The translations under genes and the position numbers were made by a program. DNA of 64,000 nucleotides from an uncultured Oscillospiraceae bacterium. Lineage in GTDB: Bacteria; Bacillota; Clostridia; Oscillospirales; Acutalibacteraceae. Within the stretch, counting starts at the first letter, position 1. Every line of letters begins with the position of its first letter. The notes under the pieces are model-generated. The model had not been told where the DNA came from. It saw nothing but the letters and a program-made list of their open reading frames with translations, and ran no database searches. Location of the stretch: positions 89,562 through 153,561 of the forward strand of contig UQOE01000002.1 of NCBI GenBank assembly GCA_900542575.1, given 5' to 3'. This document shows, in pieces, positions 41,776-50,690 of this stretch.

Positions 41776-42759
41776 ATGAATCGAATCCGTTCATTCTTTT
41801 CCGATCGGCCATGGCTGTCCAACATACTCCAGACCGTACTCATTTTCGTCCTGACGGCCCTGCTGGCCATGGGCATGCGGTACTACGGCATTGCCATGGA
41901 CGATATGAAGCTGCTCTATCTTCTGGCCATCCTCATCGTCATCCTGCAGACGGAGAGTTTTGTGCTGACCGTGCTCTCCACCGCCGGTTTTGTCCTGCTG
42001 GATGCCCGGTTTATGCTGCGGGCAGAGAGCTACAGTACCAGGCAGTACGTCGTCTCAACGATTATCTTTGTCGTCATCGCCCTTATCGTCAACGTTCTCT
42101 CAATCCGACTGCAGAAGCAGGTTGAGGCCTCCCACCAGAGCGAGCTGACCCAGAAGCACCTGTATGAGGCGAGCAAAGGCCTCATCAAAATACGCAGCAG
42201 CAGCGACATCGTCGCCTACACAGAGAAGTCCCTCAGCCGACTTGCCAACGCGGAATCCCATGTCTACTTCAACATTTCCCGCGACGATCCCGACGAGGCC
42301 AAGAAATGGTGCCTGCGCAACTCCGCCGTCTGCGGTGCCGGCGAACTCGACTTTACCGACTCCCCGAACAAATATCTGCCCATTCGAAATAATCGGAAGA
42401 CCAACGGCGTCGCCGTCATCGACTGCTCGGAGCACGAGCTCAGTCCCGGCACCATGGACTCCATCGCCGCATTTCTGACCCAGATCTCCTTTGCGATGGA
42501 GCGGAATGTCCTCGAGGAGCGGCAGAAAAAGGAAAACGCCATTTACGCCCGCGAAAAAATCAAAGGCACCGTCATGCGGGACCTCTCCAACAATATGTAC
42601 CCGCATATTAAATCCATTGAAGACATGGCCAGAGAGCTCTCGGAGAACACCGAGCTCTCCGAGGAAGAGCGGCAGAAAATCTTCCGCAAAATCTCCGACG
42701 AGTCCGCCTTCCTCTCCGACACGGTCGACAACGCCATTGAAATCACCAATTCCAAGTAA
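41776..42759 (+). CDS. KdpD-like membrane protein lacking the kinase domain (DUF4118)
   Basis: 327 residues. Four closely spaced membrane helices (about 13-112) match the DUF4118 sensor domain of KdpD, followed by a helical linker, a GAF-like domain (about 145-245) and a helical dimerisation segment. Where active KdpD has SHDLRTPL, this protein reads LSNNMYPHI near residue 271, so the phospho-accepting His is Asn, and it ends before any ATPase domain. It cannot be a histidine kinase. As fourth gene of the trk operon, 4 bp after trkH, it may sense K+ or ionic strength and act by protein contact (inference). Confidence 0.78.
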   Translation: MNRIRSFFSDRPWLSNILQTVLIFVLTALLAMGMRYYGIAMDDMKLLYLLAILIVILQTESFVLTVLSTAGFVLLDARFMLRAESYSTRQYVVSTIIFVVIALIVNVLSIRLQKQVEASHQSELTQKHLYEASKGLIKIRSSSDIVAYTEKSLSRLANAESHVYFNISRDDPDEAKKWCLRNSAVCGAGELDFTDSPNKYLPIRNNRKTNGVAVIDCSEHELSPGTMDSIAAFLTQISFAMERNVLEERQKKENAIYAREKIKGTVMRDLSNNMYPHIKSIEDMARELSENTELSEEERQKIFRKISDESAFLSDTVDNAIEITNSK

Positions 42760-42778
42760 GAAAGGACCGCCGCCGACT

Positions 42779-43315
42779 ATGCAGCTCAACATTGTTCTTG
42801 TCGAACCCGAAATTCCGGCCAATACCGGAAATATTGCGCGTACCTGCGCGTGTACCGGGGCTCGGCTCCATCTTGTAAAGCCGCTAGGCTTTACACTGGA
42901 TGAGAAGCATCTCCGGCGCGCCGGACTGGATTACTGGCAATATCTGGACATCACAGTATACGAAAACCTCGACGATTTCTTCGCCCGGAACCCGGACGGC
43001 GCCTTTTTCTATTTCACAACTAAGGCGCTGCAGCGGCACTCGGACATTGCCTACCCCGACCGCGCCTATCTGTTTTTCGGCAAGGAGACGGCCGGTCTGC
43101 CGGAGCCTCTGCTGAAGGCACACCCGGAACGCTGCGTCCGCATCCCCATGGTGGAGGAATGCCGCAGTCTGAACCTGTCCAACTCCGTCGCCGTCGGCGT
43201 CTATGAAGTGCTCCGCCAGTGGGACTATCCCGAGCTCCAGTGCAGCGGCCAGCTGCATCAGTTGAAATGGTCCGATGGAGACGCCCAAATTATCAGACAA
43301 ATGGCCAAAAAATGA
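42779..43315 (+). CDS. trmL: tRNA (cytidine(34)-2'-O)-methyltransferase TrmL
   Basis: 178 residues, full length for this SPOUT enzyme, which methylates the wobble ribose of tRNA-Leu isoacceptors. LNIVLVEPEIPANTGNIART at the start, FFGKETAGLPE near 100 and the knot motif MVEECRSLNLSNSVAV near 125 are all family signatures. It begins 19 bp after the KdpD-like gene; AAAGGA is 12 nt upstream. Confidence 0.95.
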   Translation: MQLNIVLVEPEIPANTGNIARTCACTGARLHLVKPLGFTLDEKHLRRAGLDYWQYLDITVYENLDDFFARNPDGAFFYFTTKALQRHSDIAYPDRAYLFFGKETAGLPEPLLKAHPERCVRIPMVEECRSLNLSNSVAVGVYEVLRQWDYPELQCSGQLHQLKWSDGDAQIIRQMAKK

Positions 43316-43340
43316 CTTGTGAATTCCGTGTCAAAAGTTT

Positions 43341-43368
43341 TTGACACTGCCGAAAAATACTATATAAT
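43341..43368 (+). promoter_or_regulatory. Sigma-A promoter of pgk-tpiA
   Basis: Perfect -35 TTGACA (43341-43346), 16-bp spacer, perfect -10 TATAAT (43363-43368), 70 bp before pgk. Confidence 0.85.
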
Positions 43369-43438
43369 AGATTGTGAAACGTGAAAAATGACAAATTCAC
43401 TGGTTCAATGAGTAATCTATTAGAAGGGTTGATGTATC

Positions 43439-44650
43439 ATGAAACTGAACAAAAAGACCGTAGACGACATCAACGTCAAAGGTCAGCGCGTCCTCGTACG
43501 CTGCGACTTCAACGTCCCGCTGAAAGACGGTAAAATCACCGACGAAAACCGTCTCGTCGCTGCACTGCCCACCATCAAGAAACTTGTCGCCGACGGCGGC
43601 AAAGTCATCCTCTGCTCTCACCTCGGCAAACCGAAGGGCGAGCCGAAACCGGAGCTCTCCCTTGCACCGGTAGCAGTTCGTCTCTCTGAGCTGCTTGGAC
43701 AGCCGGTCACCTTCGCCGCAGACGACAACGTCGTCGGTGAAAACGCAAAAGCCGCTGTCGCCAACATGAAGGACGGCGACATTGTTCTTCTTCAGAACAC
43801 CCGCTACCGCGCTGAGGAGACCAAGAACGGCGACGAGTTCTCCAAAGAGCTCGGTTCTCTCGCCGACGTCTTCGTCAACGACGCATTCGGTACTGCACAT
43901 CGCGCTCACTGCTCTACGGTCGGCGTCACCAAATACGTTGATACCTGCGTTGTAGGTTATCTCATTGAGAAAGAAATCAAATATCTCGGCGCTGCCGTTG
44001 AAAATCCGGAGCGCCCGTTCGTCTGCATCCTCGGCGGCGCCAAGGTTGCCGACAAGCTGAATGTCATCCAGAACCTTCTCAACAAAGCCGACACCCTCAT
44101 CATCGGCGGCGGCATGGCCTTTACCTTCCTCAAGGCCAAGGGCTATGAGACCGGTTCTTCTCTCGTTGACGACACCAAGCTCGACTACTGCAAAGATATG
44201 ATCAAGCAGGCCGAGGAAAAGGGCGTCAAGCTCCTTCTCCCCATTGACAACGTCGTCATCAAAGAGTTCCCGAACCCCATTGACGCACCGGTTGACGCAA
44301 AAGTCATCAACTCCGACAACCTCCCGGCCGACAGCATGGGCGTTGACATCGGTCCGCGTACGGCTGAGCTCTTTGCGAAAGAGGTCTCGAATGCCAAGAC
44401 CGTCGTCTGGAACGGACCGATGGGCGTATTCGAAAACCCGACCCTTGCAAAAGGTACTCTTGCTGTTGCCAAAGCAATGGCAGAGACAGACGCCACCACG
44501 GTCATCGGCGGCGGCGACTCCGCTGCAGCGGTCAACCAGCTCGGTTTCGGTGACAAGATGACCCACATTTCCACCGGCGGCGGCGCTTCTCTTGAATTCC
44601 TCGAGGGCAAAGAGCTTCCGGGCATTGCAGCCGCAGACGATAAGGACTAA
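43439..44650 (+). CDS. pgk: Phosphoglycerate kinase
   Basis: 403 residues. Catalyses 1,3-bisphosphoglycerate + ADP to 3-phosphoglycerate + ATP. Signature VLVRCDFNVPLKDG near residue 16, substrate arginines in HLGKPKG and TRYRAEE, and the C-terminal nucleotide loop VIGGGDSAAAVNQLG. The unusually uniform codon use of pgk and tpiA suggests high expression. It heads a glycolytic pair with tpiA; gap is not present here. Confidence 0.98.
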   Translation: MKLNKKTVDDINVKGQRVLVRCDFNVPLKDGKITDENRLVAALPTIKKLVADGGKVILCSHLGKPKGEPKPELSLAPVAVRLSELLGQPVTFAADDNVVGENAKAAVANMKDGDIVLLQNTRYRAEETKNGDEFSKELGSLADVFVNDAFGTAHRAHCSTVGVTKYVDTCVVGYLIEKEIKYLGAAVENPERPFVCILGGAKVADKLNVIQNLLNKADTLIIGGGMAFTFLKAKGYETGSSLVDDTKLDYCKDMIKQAEEKGVKLLLPIDNVVIKEFPNPIDAPVDAKVINSDNLPADSMGVDIGPRTAELFAKEVSNAKTVVWNGPMGVFENPTLAKGTLAVAKAMAETDATTVIGGGDSAAAVNQLGFGDKMTHISTGGGASLEFLEGKELPGIAAADDKD

Positions 44651-44663
44651 AATAAGTAAGAAA

Positions 44664-44693
44664 GACCTGCAGCTGTGCTTGCAACTGCAGGTC
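44664..44693 (+). other. Hairpin between pgk and tpiA
   Basis: 9-bp stem GACCTGCAG/CTGCAGGTC with a 12-nt loop, no U-run. Not a terminator by itself; an RNA processing or stability element that would set different pgk and tpiA levels is plausible. Confidence 0.5.
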
Positions 44694-44731
44694 ATAATAT
44701 CATTTGAACTTCCCAAGGAGAGGTATCTACT

Positions 44732-45499
44732 ATGAACAAAGATCTTCGTACTCCGGTCATCGCCGGCAACTGGAAAATGAACAAAACCCCGAGCGAGGCC
44801 GCTGAGCTCATCAAGAACATCGCTCCGAAAGTAGCCAACGCAGACTGCACCGTCGTCTGCTGCACTCCTTATGTTGACCTTGCATATGCTATTGAGTGCG
44901 CAAAGGGCACCAACATCCACATCGGCGCTGAGAACGTACATTGGGAAGACCACGGCGCCTTCACCGGTGAAATCTCCGCTCCCATGCTCAAAGAGCTCGG
45001 CGTTGAGTATGTCGTCATCGGCCATTCCGAGAGACGTACTTATTTCGGCGAGACCAACGAGACCGTACAGAAGAGAGTCCGTGCCGCTCTGGACGCCGGC
45101 CTGAAAGTCATCCTCTGCGTAGGTGAGACCCTCGAGCAGCGCGAGCAGAACATCACTTTCGAGACCATCGCCATCCAGGTTAAGATTGCCCTTGCAGGCG
45201 TAACCGAGGAAGAGCTTAAGAACATCATCATCGCCTATGAGCCCGTATGGGCTATTGGTACCGGCAAGACCGCTACCAATGAGCAGGCTAACGAGGTCAA
45301 CAAAGCTATCCGCGACCTCATCAAAGTCCTCTACACCGAAGAGGCCGGAGACGCTTTTGTCGTTCAGTACGGCGGTTCCATGAACGCCAAGAACGCAGAA
45401 GGCCTTCTGGCTCAGCCGGACGTTGACGGTGGCCTCATCGGCGGTGCTTCCCTCAAGCCCGACGATTTTGCCACCATCGTCGCAGCTGCTTCCAAATAA
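44732..45499 (+). CDS. tpiA: Triose-phosphate isomerase
   Basis: 255 residues. Interconverts dihydroxyacetone phosphate and glyceraldehyde 3-phosphate. AGNWKMNKT at the start with catalytic Lys, HSERR near 97, catalytic Glu in AYEPVWAIGTGKTA near 168, and the phosphate loop YGGSMNAKN. AAGGAGAGG precedes the ATG. Followed by a strong terminator. Confidence 0.98.
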   Translation: MNKDLRTPVIAGNWKMNKTPSEAAELIKNIAPKVANADCTVVCCTPYVDLAYAIECAKGTNIHIGAENVHWEDHGAFTGEISAPMLKELGVEYVVIGHSERRTYFGETNETVQKRVRAALDAGLKVILCVGETLEQREQNITFETIAIQVKIALAGVTEEELKNIIIAYEPVWAIGTGKTATNEQANEVNKAIRDLIKVLYTEEAGDAFVVQYGGSMNAKNAEGLLAQPDVDGGLIGGASLKPDDFATIVAAASK

Positions 45500-45514
45500 G
45501 CATCTGATCTTTTC

Positions 45515-45547
45515 AGGCACGGTTCTTTTTAGGACCGTGCCTTTTTT
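45515..45547 (+). terminator. Terminator after tpiA
   Basis: AGGCACGGT/ACCGTGCCT stem with a T-rich loop, then six T. Confidence 0.9.
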
Positions 45548-45562
45548 CAACGGAGGATCCCC

Positions 45563-46097
45563 ATGAGTGGTACCATACGCTTAACCACAAACCGCCTTAC
45601 CCTGCGGCGCTATACAAGATCGGACGCACCCCTTCTCCACCGCTTCTTCGGGTGCAATCCGGCAATGTATCAGTATTCCGGATGGAACCCCTACGCTACG
45701 GAATCCCAGGCAGCTTCCGCTGTCGAGCACTGTATCGCGCAGTATGAGGCAGATCCGCATTTTTACGGCTGGGCCATTGAGTTTGACGGGGGGGCTGGCG
45801 GGCACAGTCGGCGCCTATGACTTTGACGCCCCCCGGAGCACAATTGAAATCGGTATCAGCATCCGCCAGGACTTCTGGGGCCGGGGCTTCGCCCGTGAGA
45901 CGCTGACCTGTGTCCTGCAGTATCTGACCGGTCCTGAGGGCATTCGGACCGTCACCGCATGGTGCGCCGCCGACAACATCGGCTCAAAGACCGCCCTACA
46001 GAGGGCCGGTATGGTTCTGACTTCCGTATCGCACAATGCCCTGGAAATTGACGGGAAGTGCTATGATAAGCTGAATTTTGAATACCATAGAACTTAA
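45563..46097 (+). pseudogene. GNAT acetyltransferase (RimJ/RimL type) with a frameshift in a G7 run
   Basis: Two overlapping frames join into one normal GNAT protein of about 177 residues if one G is removed from GGGGGGG at 45788-45794. The first part (MSGTIRLTTNRLTLRRYTRS...) ends shortly after WAIEFDG; the second continues LAGTVGAYDFD with IGISIRQDFWGRGFARE, the acetyl-CoA loop, and LQRAGM. The gene has GGAGG before its ATG and a clean end, so the break looks recent: phase variation by slippage, a fresh mutation or a sequencing error. Confidence 0.8.
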
Positions 46098-46129
46098 CAG
46101 CGCTTGCCCGCACAGGGCTGACGGGGACG

Positions 46130-46170
46130 AAAAGGCCGCCGCAGGATATTTCCTGCAGCGGCCTCTTTTT
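46130..46170 (-). terminator. Bidirectional terminator between GNAT and YgjP-like genes
   Basis: 13-position stem GGCCGC-GCAGGA with its complement, loop of 4. The single off pair is G-U on the minus strand and C-A on the plus strand, so it suits the minus-strand transcript best; T runs exist on both sides. Confidence 0.8.
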
Positions 46171-46174
46171 CTCC

Positions 46175-46891
46175 TTACCAGATGGGCACATCTGAGTCCA
46201 TTCCATTCAGCTCCCGACGCACCCGGGGCCAGTCGGGCATATACTTGGACTCCAGCGCCTTGAAAGCCGGTCCGTGGTTCGGCACGACCGTGTGGCACAG
46301 CTCGTGCAGGATAACATAGGAGAGGCACTCCTCCGGATGACGGGCGAGCTGGACATTCAGCGTAATCTTTTTGGTCTGCGTGTTGCAGCTGCCCCACCGC
46401 GACATCATAAAGCGGGTCGTCCAGGCGGAACAGTGCAGGTCTGTGTACTGTTCCCACTGGGGCAGCAGGACCTCGGTGCGCTCCTTCAGTTCGCCACGAT
46501 AAAACTCAACCAGGACCCTGCGGCGGGCCTCCCGGTCCGGTTCCCCCCTGAGAGTCATCTGGAGATACGGGTCCCCTTCTTCCTCCCCCACCAGCGCGAT
46601 CCGGTTTTTTGCCCCGCTCACGGTCTGCAGCGGGTAAATGTCGCCCCACAGCGGGAAGACCTCGCCGTCGGTAAAGTCCGGGTTCTGCGTGACCGGCGAG
46701 CGCTGAAATTTTGCCACGTTGGCCGCAACCCAGTCCGAGCGGCTGTCCAGAAACCGCTGAATGGTGCGGTCCGACGTATAGTTCGGTGCCGTGACGACCA
46801 CTTCGCCGTAGGGCGGCTTGACATAGAGATGGAGATTTCGGATGCGCTTGCGCTCGACGCGCACCGGAATGTCGTTGACTGAAAATTGCAT
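46175..46891 (-). CDS. YgjP-like zinc metallopeptidase domain protein
   Basis: 238 residues. The zinc site HELCHTVVPNHGPAF near residue 193 (HExxH plus a downstream His) and the preceding RWGSCNTQTKKITLN motif define the YgjP/SprT-like DUF45 family. The physiological substrate is unknown. No signal peptide, so cytoplasmic. It starts 5 bp after the histidine kinase gene, so it is the third gene of the two-component operon. Confidence 0.88.
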   Translation of the reverse strand: MQFSVNDIPVRVERKRIRNLHLYVKPPYGEVVVTAPNYTSDRTIQRFLDSRSDWVAANVAKFQRSPVTQNPDFTDGEVFPLWGDIYPLQTVSGAKNRIALVGEEEGDPYLQMTLRGEPDREARRRVLVEFYRGELKERTEVLLPQWEQYTDLHCSAWTTRFMMSRWGSCNTQTKKITLNVQLARHPEECLSYVILHELCHTVVPNHGPAFKALESKYMPDWPRVRRELNGMDSDVPIW

Positions 46892-46896
46892 GCGGA

Positions 46897-48204
46897 TTAT
46901 GAGTTGTCCTGTGTGACGTGCGGGAACTTGAGATTTCCCTCCATGGGGAGACGGACGCAGAAACAGGTGCCCCGCTCCTCATCCGAGTACTCGAGTCCGA
47001 TTTCACCGTTGTGCTGTTCGACCATATTCTGGGCAATGGAGAGGCCGAGGCCATAGCCGCCCTTTTCCCGGGTACGGGATTCCTCCGCGAGGAAGAAACG
47101 CTCAAAGAGGTGGTCCCGCTTGTCTGCCGGAATGGGCTCGCCGGTGTTGATGACGCTGACGCGTGCGACCCGTGTCAGCGGCGTGGTCTCCAGATTGACC
47201 TGAATGGTGCCGTTGCGCTCCACGTACTTCATGGCGTTCTCAATGAGCACGATAAAGACCTGCTTCAGTTTGGCCTCGTCGCCGATGAGATAGACGTTGT
47301 CGGCGATCTTTGCCTTGAGGTGCACGTGGTTTTCATAGGCAAGGGCCTCGCTGGTCAGGACACAGTCGTATACGAGGTCGCTGAGAGAGATGTGCCTGAA
47401 CTGGAATTTGGGCTGGATGCCGGCGTCTGCCCGGGCCAGGTAAAGCATTTCGTTGACCAGCTTGGTCATGCGGTTGGCCTCAGACTTGGTGCTGTCCAGC
47501 CACTTCTTCCGCTCACCGATGGTGGCATTTAAGTCGCTCTCCAGAATGTCCGTGTTGGCCAGGATGACGGTAACCGGGGTCTTGAGCTCATGGGAGGCGT
47601 CGGCAATAAACCGCTTCTGGTCCTCGATGCTCTTGGCCACCGGCTGAATGGCACGGCCGGACATGAAATAGATAATGAGAAACGCAACCAGCAGCAGCGC
47701 CAGGCCGCCGAAGATATACATACGGAGCTGGAAGTACAGGCTGGAGAGCTCCTGGGAGCGGTCCGCCAGGGCAATCTTATAGCCGCCCTTGTACGGTTCC
47801 CGCAGGTACCGCAGGGAATATCCCTTCACATTGCCGCGTTCCTTTTTGGCGCCCACCGCATAGTGGGACGAATCCGCCAGCATATTGCCGTCCACTGCCA
47901 CATTCTGCAGAGACGTGCAGCCGGCGGTCAGGATGTTGCCGTTGGCATCGGTAATAACGACGAAGATGACGCCGTTATAGTCGCCGCTCTTTTCCGTCCG
48001 GCTGCCGTTGTAGTAAAAATTGGCGACATTGGTAATGCCGTTGGAAGTCGTGATGGTGTTCAGAAGTTCCTCCATTGTGCTGAGGGAAGAACGCTTCTGG
48101 TAGGAATAGCTGAGACCACAGAGGGTAGCAATGCCGCAGACCACCACGATAAAGGCGATGGTAAACGAAACGGCGATAAACTGCCGCCTTAATTTTTTTA
48201 ACAC
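46897..48204 (-). CDS. Sensor histidine kinase, OmpR-partner class
   Basis: 435 residues. Two membrane helices (about 10-32 and 158-180) flank an outer sensing domain of about 125 residues; the phosphorylated His lies in DASHELKTPVT near residue 203, followed by N box IENAMKYV and G boxes ending GGYGLGLSIAQNMVEQHNG. It should autophosphorylate and pass phosphate to the regulator encoded just upstream. Start codon is GTG at 48204, one base after the regulator stop, with GGAGG 12 nt before it. The signal is not known. Confidence 0.92.
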   Translation of the reverse strand: MLKKLRRQFIAVSFTIAFIVVVCGIATLCGLSYSYQKRSSLSTMEELLNTITTSNGITNVANFYYNGSRTEKSGDYNGVIFVVITDANGNILTAGCTSLQNVAVDGNMLADSSHYAVGAKKERGNVKGYSLRYLREPYKGGYKIALADRSQELSSLYFQLRMYIFGGLALLLVAFLIIYFMSGRAIQPVAKSIEDQKRFIADASHELKTPVTVILANTDILESDLNATIGERKKWLDSTKSEANRMTKLVNEMLYLARADAGIQPKFQFRHISLSDLVYDCVLTSEALAYENHVHLKAKIADNVYLIGDEAKLKQVFIVLIENAMKYVERNGTIQVNLETTPLTRVARVSVINTGEPIPADKRDHLFERFFLAEESRTREKGGYGLGLSIAQNMVEQHNGEIGLEYSDEERGTCFCVRLPMEGNLKFPHVTQDNS

Positions 48205-48205
48205 C

Positions 48206-48880
48206 TTACGGCTTCGCCTCCAGTCGGTAGCCGACCTTGCGGACGGTTGCAATCTGTACGTTGGCATTCAGGTGGCGGAGCTTCTTGCGCAGGAAGGAAA
48301 TATAGACCTCTACGTTGTTGTCCTCGGCGTCTGACTCAGTGCCCCAGACTTTGACGAGGATGTCCTCTTTCGGGACGATGACATTGGGGCTCGACATGAG
48401 AAGGCGCATGATTTCAAACTCCTTCGGGCCGAGATTGATGCTGCGGGTCTGTCCGACCAGGGAATAGTTGGAGAGGTCCAGCTTGATGTCCTCAAACGCG
48501 AGCTCGTTGAGCACCACTTCGCCCTGGCGGCGGGAGACCGCGCGGACGCGGGCCAGCAGTTCACCGGGGACAAAAGGTTTCGTCAGATAGTCGTCTGCGC
48601 CGGCGTCGAGACCGCGGATCTTGTCTTCGGAGCCGTCCCGCGCCGTCAGCATGATGACAGGCGTTGTGTTCTTATTGGCCCGCAGGCGGCGGACCACCTC
48701 GAAGCCGTCCATCTTCGGAATCATGACGTCCAGAACAATGACGTCATAAATGTCGCTCATAGCATAGTCAAACGCATTTTCGCCGTCGTGGACCACGTCG
48801 ACAAAGTAGCGCTGCGACTTCATAGTTTCCGCCAGCGCCTCCGCCAGTTTGACCTCGTCTTCTACAATTAAGACTCGCAT
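48206..48880 (-). CDS. OmpR/PhoB-family response regulator
   Basis: 224 residues. Receiver domain with acidic pocket EDE at 7-9, phospho-accepting Asp near 51 (IVLDVMIPKMDG), Lys in TKPFVPGELLAR, then a winged-helix domain (LGPKEFEIMRLLMSS; VEVYISFLRKKL). Start at 48880 chosen for GGAGG 8 nt upstream; longer in-frame extension lacks homology. Partner of the kinase encoded downstream; targets unknown. Confidence 0.95.
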   Translation of the reverse strand: MRVLIVEDEVKLAEALAETMKSQRYFVDVVHDGENAFDYAMSDIYDVIVLDVMIPKMDGFEVVRRLRANKNTTPVIMLTARDGSEDKIRGLDAGADDYLTKPFVPGELLARVRAVSRRQGEVVLNELAFEDIKLDLSNYSLVGQTRSINLGPKEFEIMRLLMSSPNVIVPKEDILVKVWGTESDAEDNNVEVYISFLRKKLRHLNANVQIATVRKVGYRLEAKP

Positions 48881-48916
48881 TGGGGAACCTCCGATTGTCG
48901 TATTGGTAATGCCTAG

Positions 48917-48925
48917 ATTATAACA
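48917..48925 (-). promoter_or_regulatory. Extended -10 promoter of the two-component operon
   Basis: Minus strand TGTTATAAT (box 48922-48917), no good -35; it lies just beyond the stop of the metallophosphoesterase gene. Confidence 0.5.
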
Positions 48926-48929
48926 CAGA

Positions 48930-50540
48930 TCACGCGTCCGGAACACGGTCGTGCAGCGCCCGGTACGGGGCGGAGTCCGCATTCGGGGACACCAGCCGCG
49001 GAGCCGTTTTTCCATCGTTCACAGCGCCGCGGTCATCCTGCGAGAGGTGCAGGTTGAAATCGTTGTCCGGGAAGTCCGTCTTTGACCCACAGTAGGACTC
49101 GACAAGCTCCTGCGCAAAATCGGCCATCATCCTCTTCGGCCGCTCCGGGACCGCCCCGTTCCACAGAATCGGCTGGAAGACATCGTTTACCGGATCCAGC
49201 CCTCCCGCTGCAAAAAAGGGCGCCGGGAGCAGATCCTCCAGGGCCGCCAGCGCATTCTCCGGGCTCTCCGAATGCAGTTGCTCTGCAACCGTCTCCGCCA
49301 TGCGATCCAGCATCGAGCCGTCTGCAAATTTCCGGGATGCGGCGCGGAACCAATAGGGGCGCTGGACATGGTCGCAGCCGTCGGCGAGGGCGCCGGTCAG
49401 GAAGTTCAGATACGAGAGAAACGTATGTCCCTTGGCCACCGGGAAACGCGCCAGTGCCTGGAGCAGACTTTCGGGCACGCGGGGGCCGAACTTCCTGCAG
49501 AATTTGGCCGGGGGCATCATTTTCCCGCGTCCGTACTCGGTGAGGTCCGGGATATCCCGCGTCCAGCCCTCTACCGGGTCTTTAAAATGCAGATCCAGAT
49601 GCTCAACAGTCTCGCCCCGCATCTGGAATTGACGGGGCGTACCCGATACAGTAATGGATCGCATCGGGGACGGGAAGGTTACGGCAGCCCCCGTATCGAT
49701 GTCGAAGATGGCGTTTCCCCGTTTGGTTACGAGCCTGGCGACATCCTGTTTGTGGCTGTGCCCGGTGAAAATCAGATGCATGCCGGCGTCGGCGAACGCC
49801 GCGGCAGCCGCCTCCCAATCCGGAATCAGGTACTGTTTGGTCAGCACCGTCTGCAGCGTGTAGTGCGGCAGCAGATTGTGGTGCATCATGCCGATGACCA
49901 CATCTCCACGTGCTGCAGCCTCCTGTATCTGACCGAGCGCCCATTCCATGAGAGGGGCCGTCAGCAGTCCATGCCCCTCCGCGCGATCTTCTCTGCTGAA
50001 GGTGACATCGGCAGTGCAGCAGCAGGAGTTCAGCACCAGAATGGTGAACCCCTCTTTCAGCCGTGAGGCGTACGATCCATCCCCTGCCTGCCCGGTTTCG
50101 GGATGATAGCGCTCCAGGATACCGGGGTCTTCGAAGACTGTCTCCCGGTAAAGATCGAAAAACTGTTCCGGCGTGACGGAATTCATGCTCTCTCCAGTGC
50201 GAAAATTGAATCCGTCGGGGTTGTTGATATCGTGGTTCCCGGGACAGAGACAGATATGGAGATCTGGCAGATCCTTTTTCAGGGCGCCAAGCTTCCGGGC
50301 TATAGCCTCATGGCAGAGCCGCTCCCCGTCTTTCGTGAGATCGCCTGAGAGGAGCAGAACGTCGGGACGGAGTCTGCGGACCTCCTGCAGCTGCCGGTCG
50401 AAGATGGCCTCGCTCTCCGCAATCATCTTGCGCCCGCTGCTGCGCAGAGCGCGGTATTTCTCTGTATTGGCCAGTGTGCTTCCGAGCGCTATGTGCCCGT
50501 CGGCCATGTGCACCAGAGTCAGTGTCGATTTTGGATTCAT
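48930..50540 (-). CDS. Cytoplasmic calcineurin-like metallophosphoesterase
   Basis: 536 residues. Metal motifs of the calcineurin-like phosphoesterase fold are present in order: HMADGH near 11, LLLSGDLTKDGE near 62, GNHDINN near 100, MMHHNLLPH near 218, and FTGHSHKQD near 265. The pattern resembles GD-x-x-x-(D/G) nucleases and phosphatases. It lacks a signal peptide, unlike the related protein encoded just upstream. C-terminal 200 residues are helical and unassigned. Substrate unknown. Confidence 0.85.
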   Translation of the reverse strand: MNPKSTLTLVHMADGHIALGSTLANTEKYRALRSSGRKMIAESEAIFDRQLQEVRRLRPDVLLLSGDLTKDGERLCHEAIARKLGALKKDLPDLHICLCPGNHDINNPDGFNFRTGESMNSVTPEQFFDLYRETVFEDPGILERYHPETGQAGDGSYASRLKEGFTILVLNSCCCTADVTFSREDRAEGHGLLTAPLMEWALGQIQEAAARGDVVIGMMHHNLLPHYTLQTVLTKQYLIPDWEAAAAAFADAGMHLIFTGHSHKQDVARLVTKRGNAIFDIDTGAAVTFPSPMRSITVSGTPRQFQMRGETVEHLDLHFKDPVEGWTRDIPDLTEYGRGKMMPPAKFCRKFGPRVPESLLQALARFPVAKGHTFLSYLNFLTGALADGCDHVQRPYWFRAASRKFADGSMLDRMAETVAEQLHSESPENALAALEDLLPAPFFAAGGLDPVNDVFQPILWNGAVPERPKRMMADFAQELVESYCGSKTDFPDNDFNLHLSQDDRGAVNDGKTAPRLVSPNADSAPYRALHDRVPDA

Positions 50541-50569
50541 AATCAGGCCCCCTGTTTGAGATTGTTATT

Positions 50570-50578
50570 ATTATACCA
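50570..50578 (-). promoter_or_regulatory. Extended -10 promoter of the cytoplasmic phosphoesterase gene
   Basis: Minus strand TGGTATAAT (box 50575-50570), about 22 bp before GGGGG and 30 bp before the ATG. Confidence 0.55.
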
Positions 50579-50630
50579 GCCTGTGCCAGACCCCTGCATC
50601 CCTGATTCCTCTTCGCCGGAGCTCCCCGTC

Positions 50631-50668
50631 AAAAAAACCGCACCCTGCATAGCTGTGCAGAATGCGGT
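50631..50668 (-). terminator. Terminator after the exported phosphoesterase gene
   Basis: Minus strand: ACCGCA and CTGCA arms with a 2-nt internal loop, then TTTTTTT. Confidence 0.85.
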
Positions 50669-50690
50669 CTTCTTCTATCGCTGTTTATCT

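Noticed and set aside
43397..45550. 717-codon open frame antisense to pgk and tpiA
   Set aside because: It spans two well-defined glycolytic genes and their gap on the other strand; an effect of codon bias in highly expressed genes.
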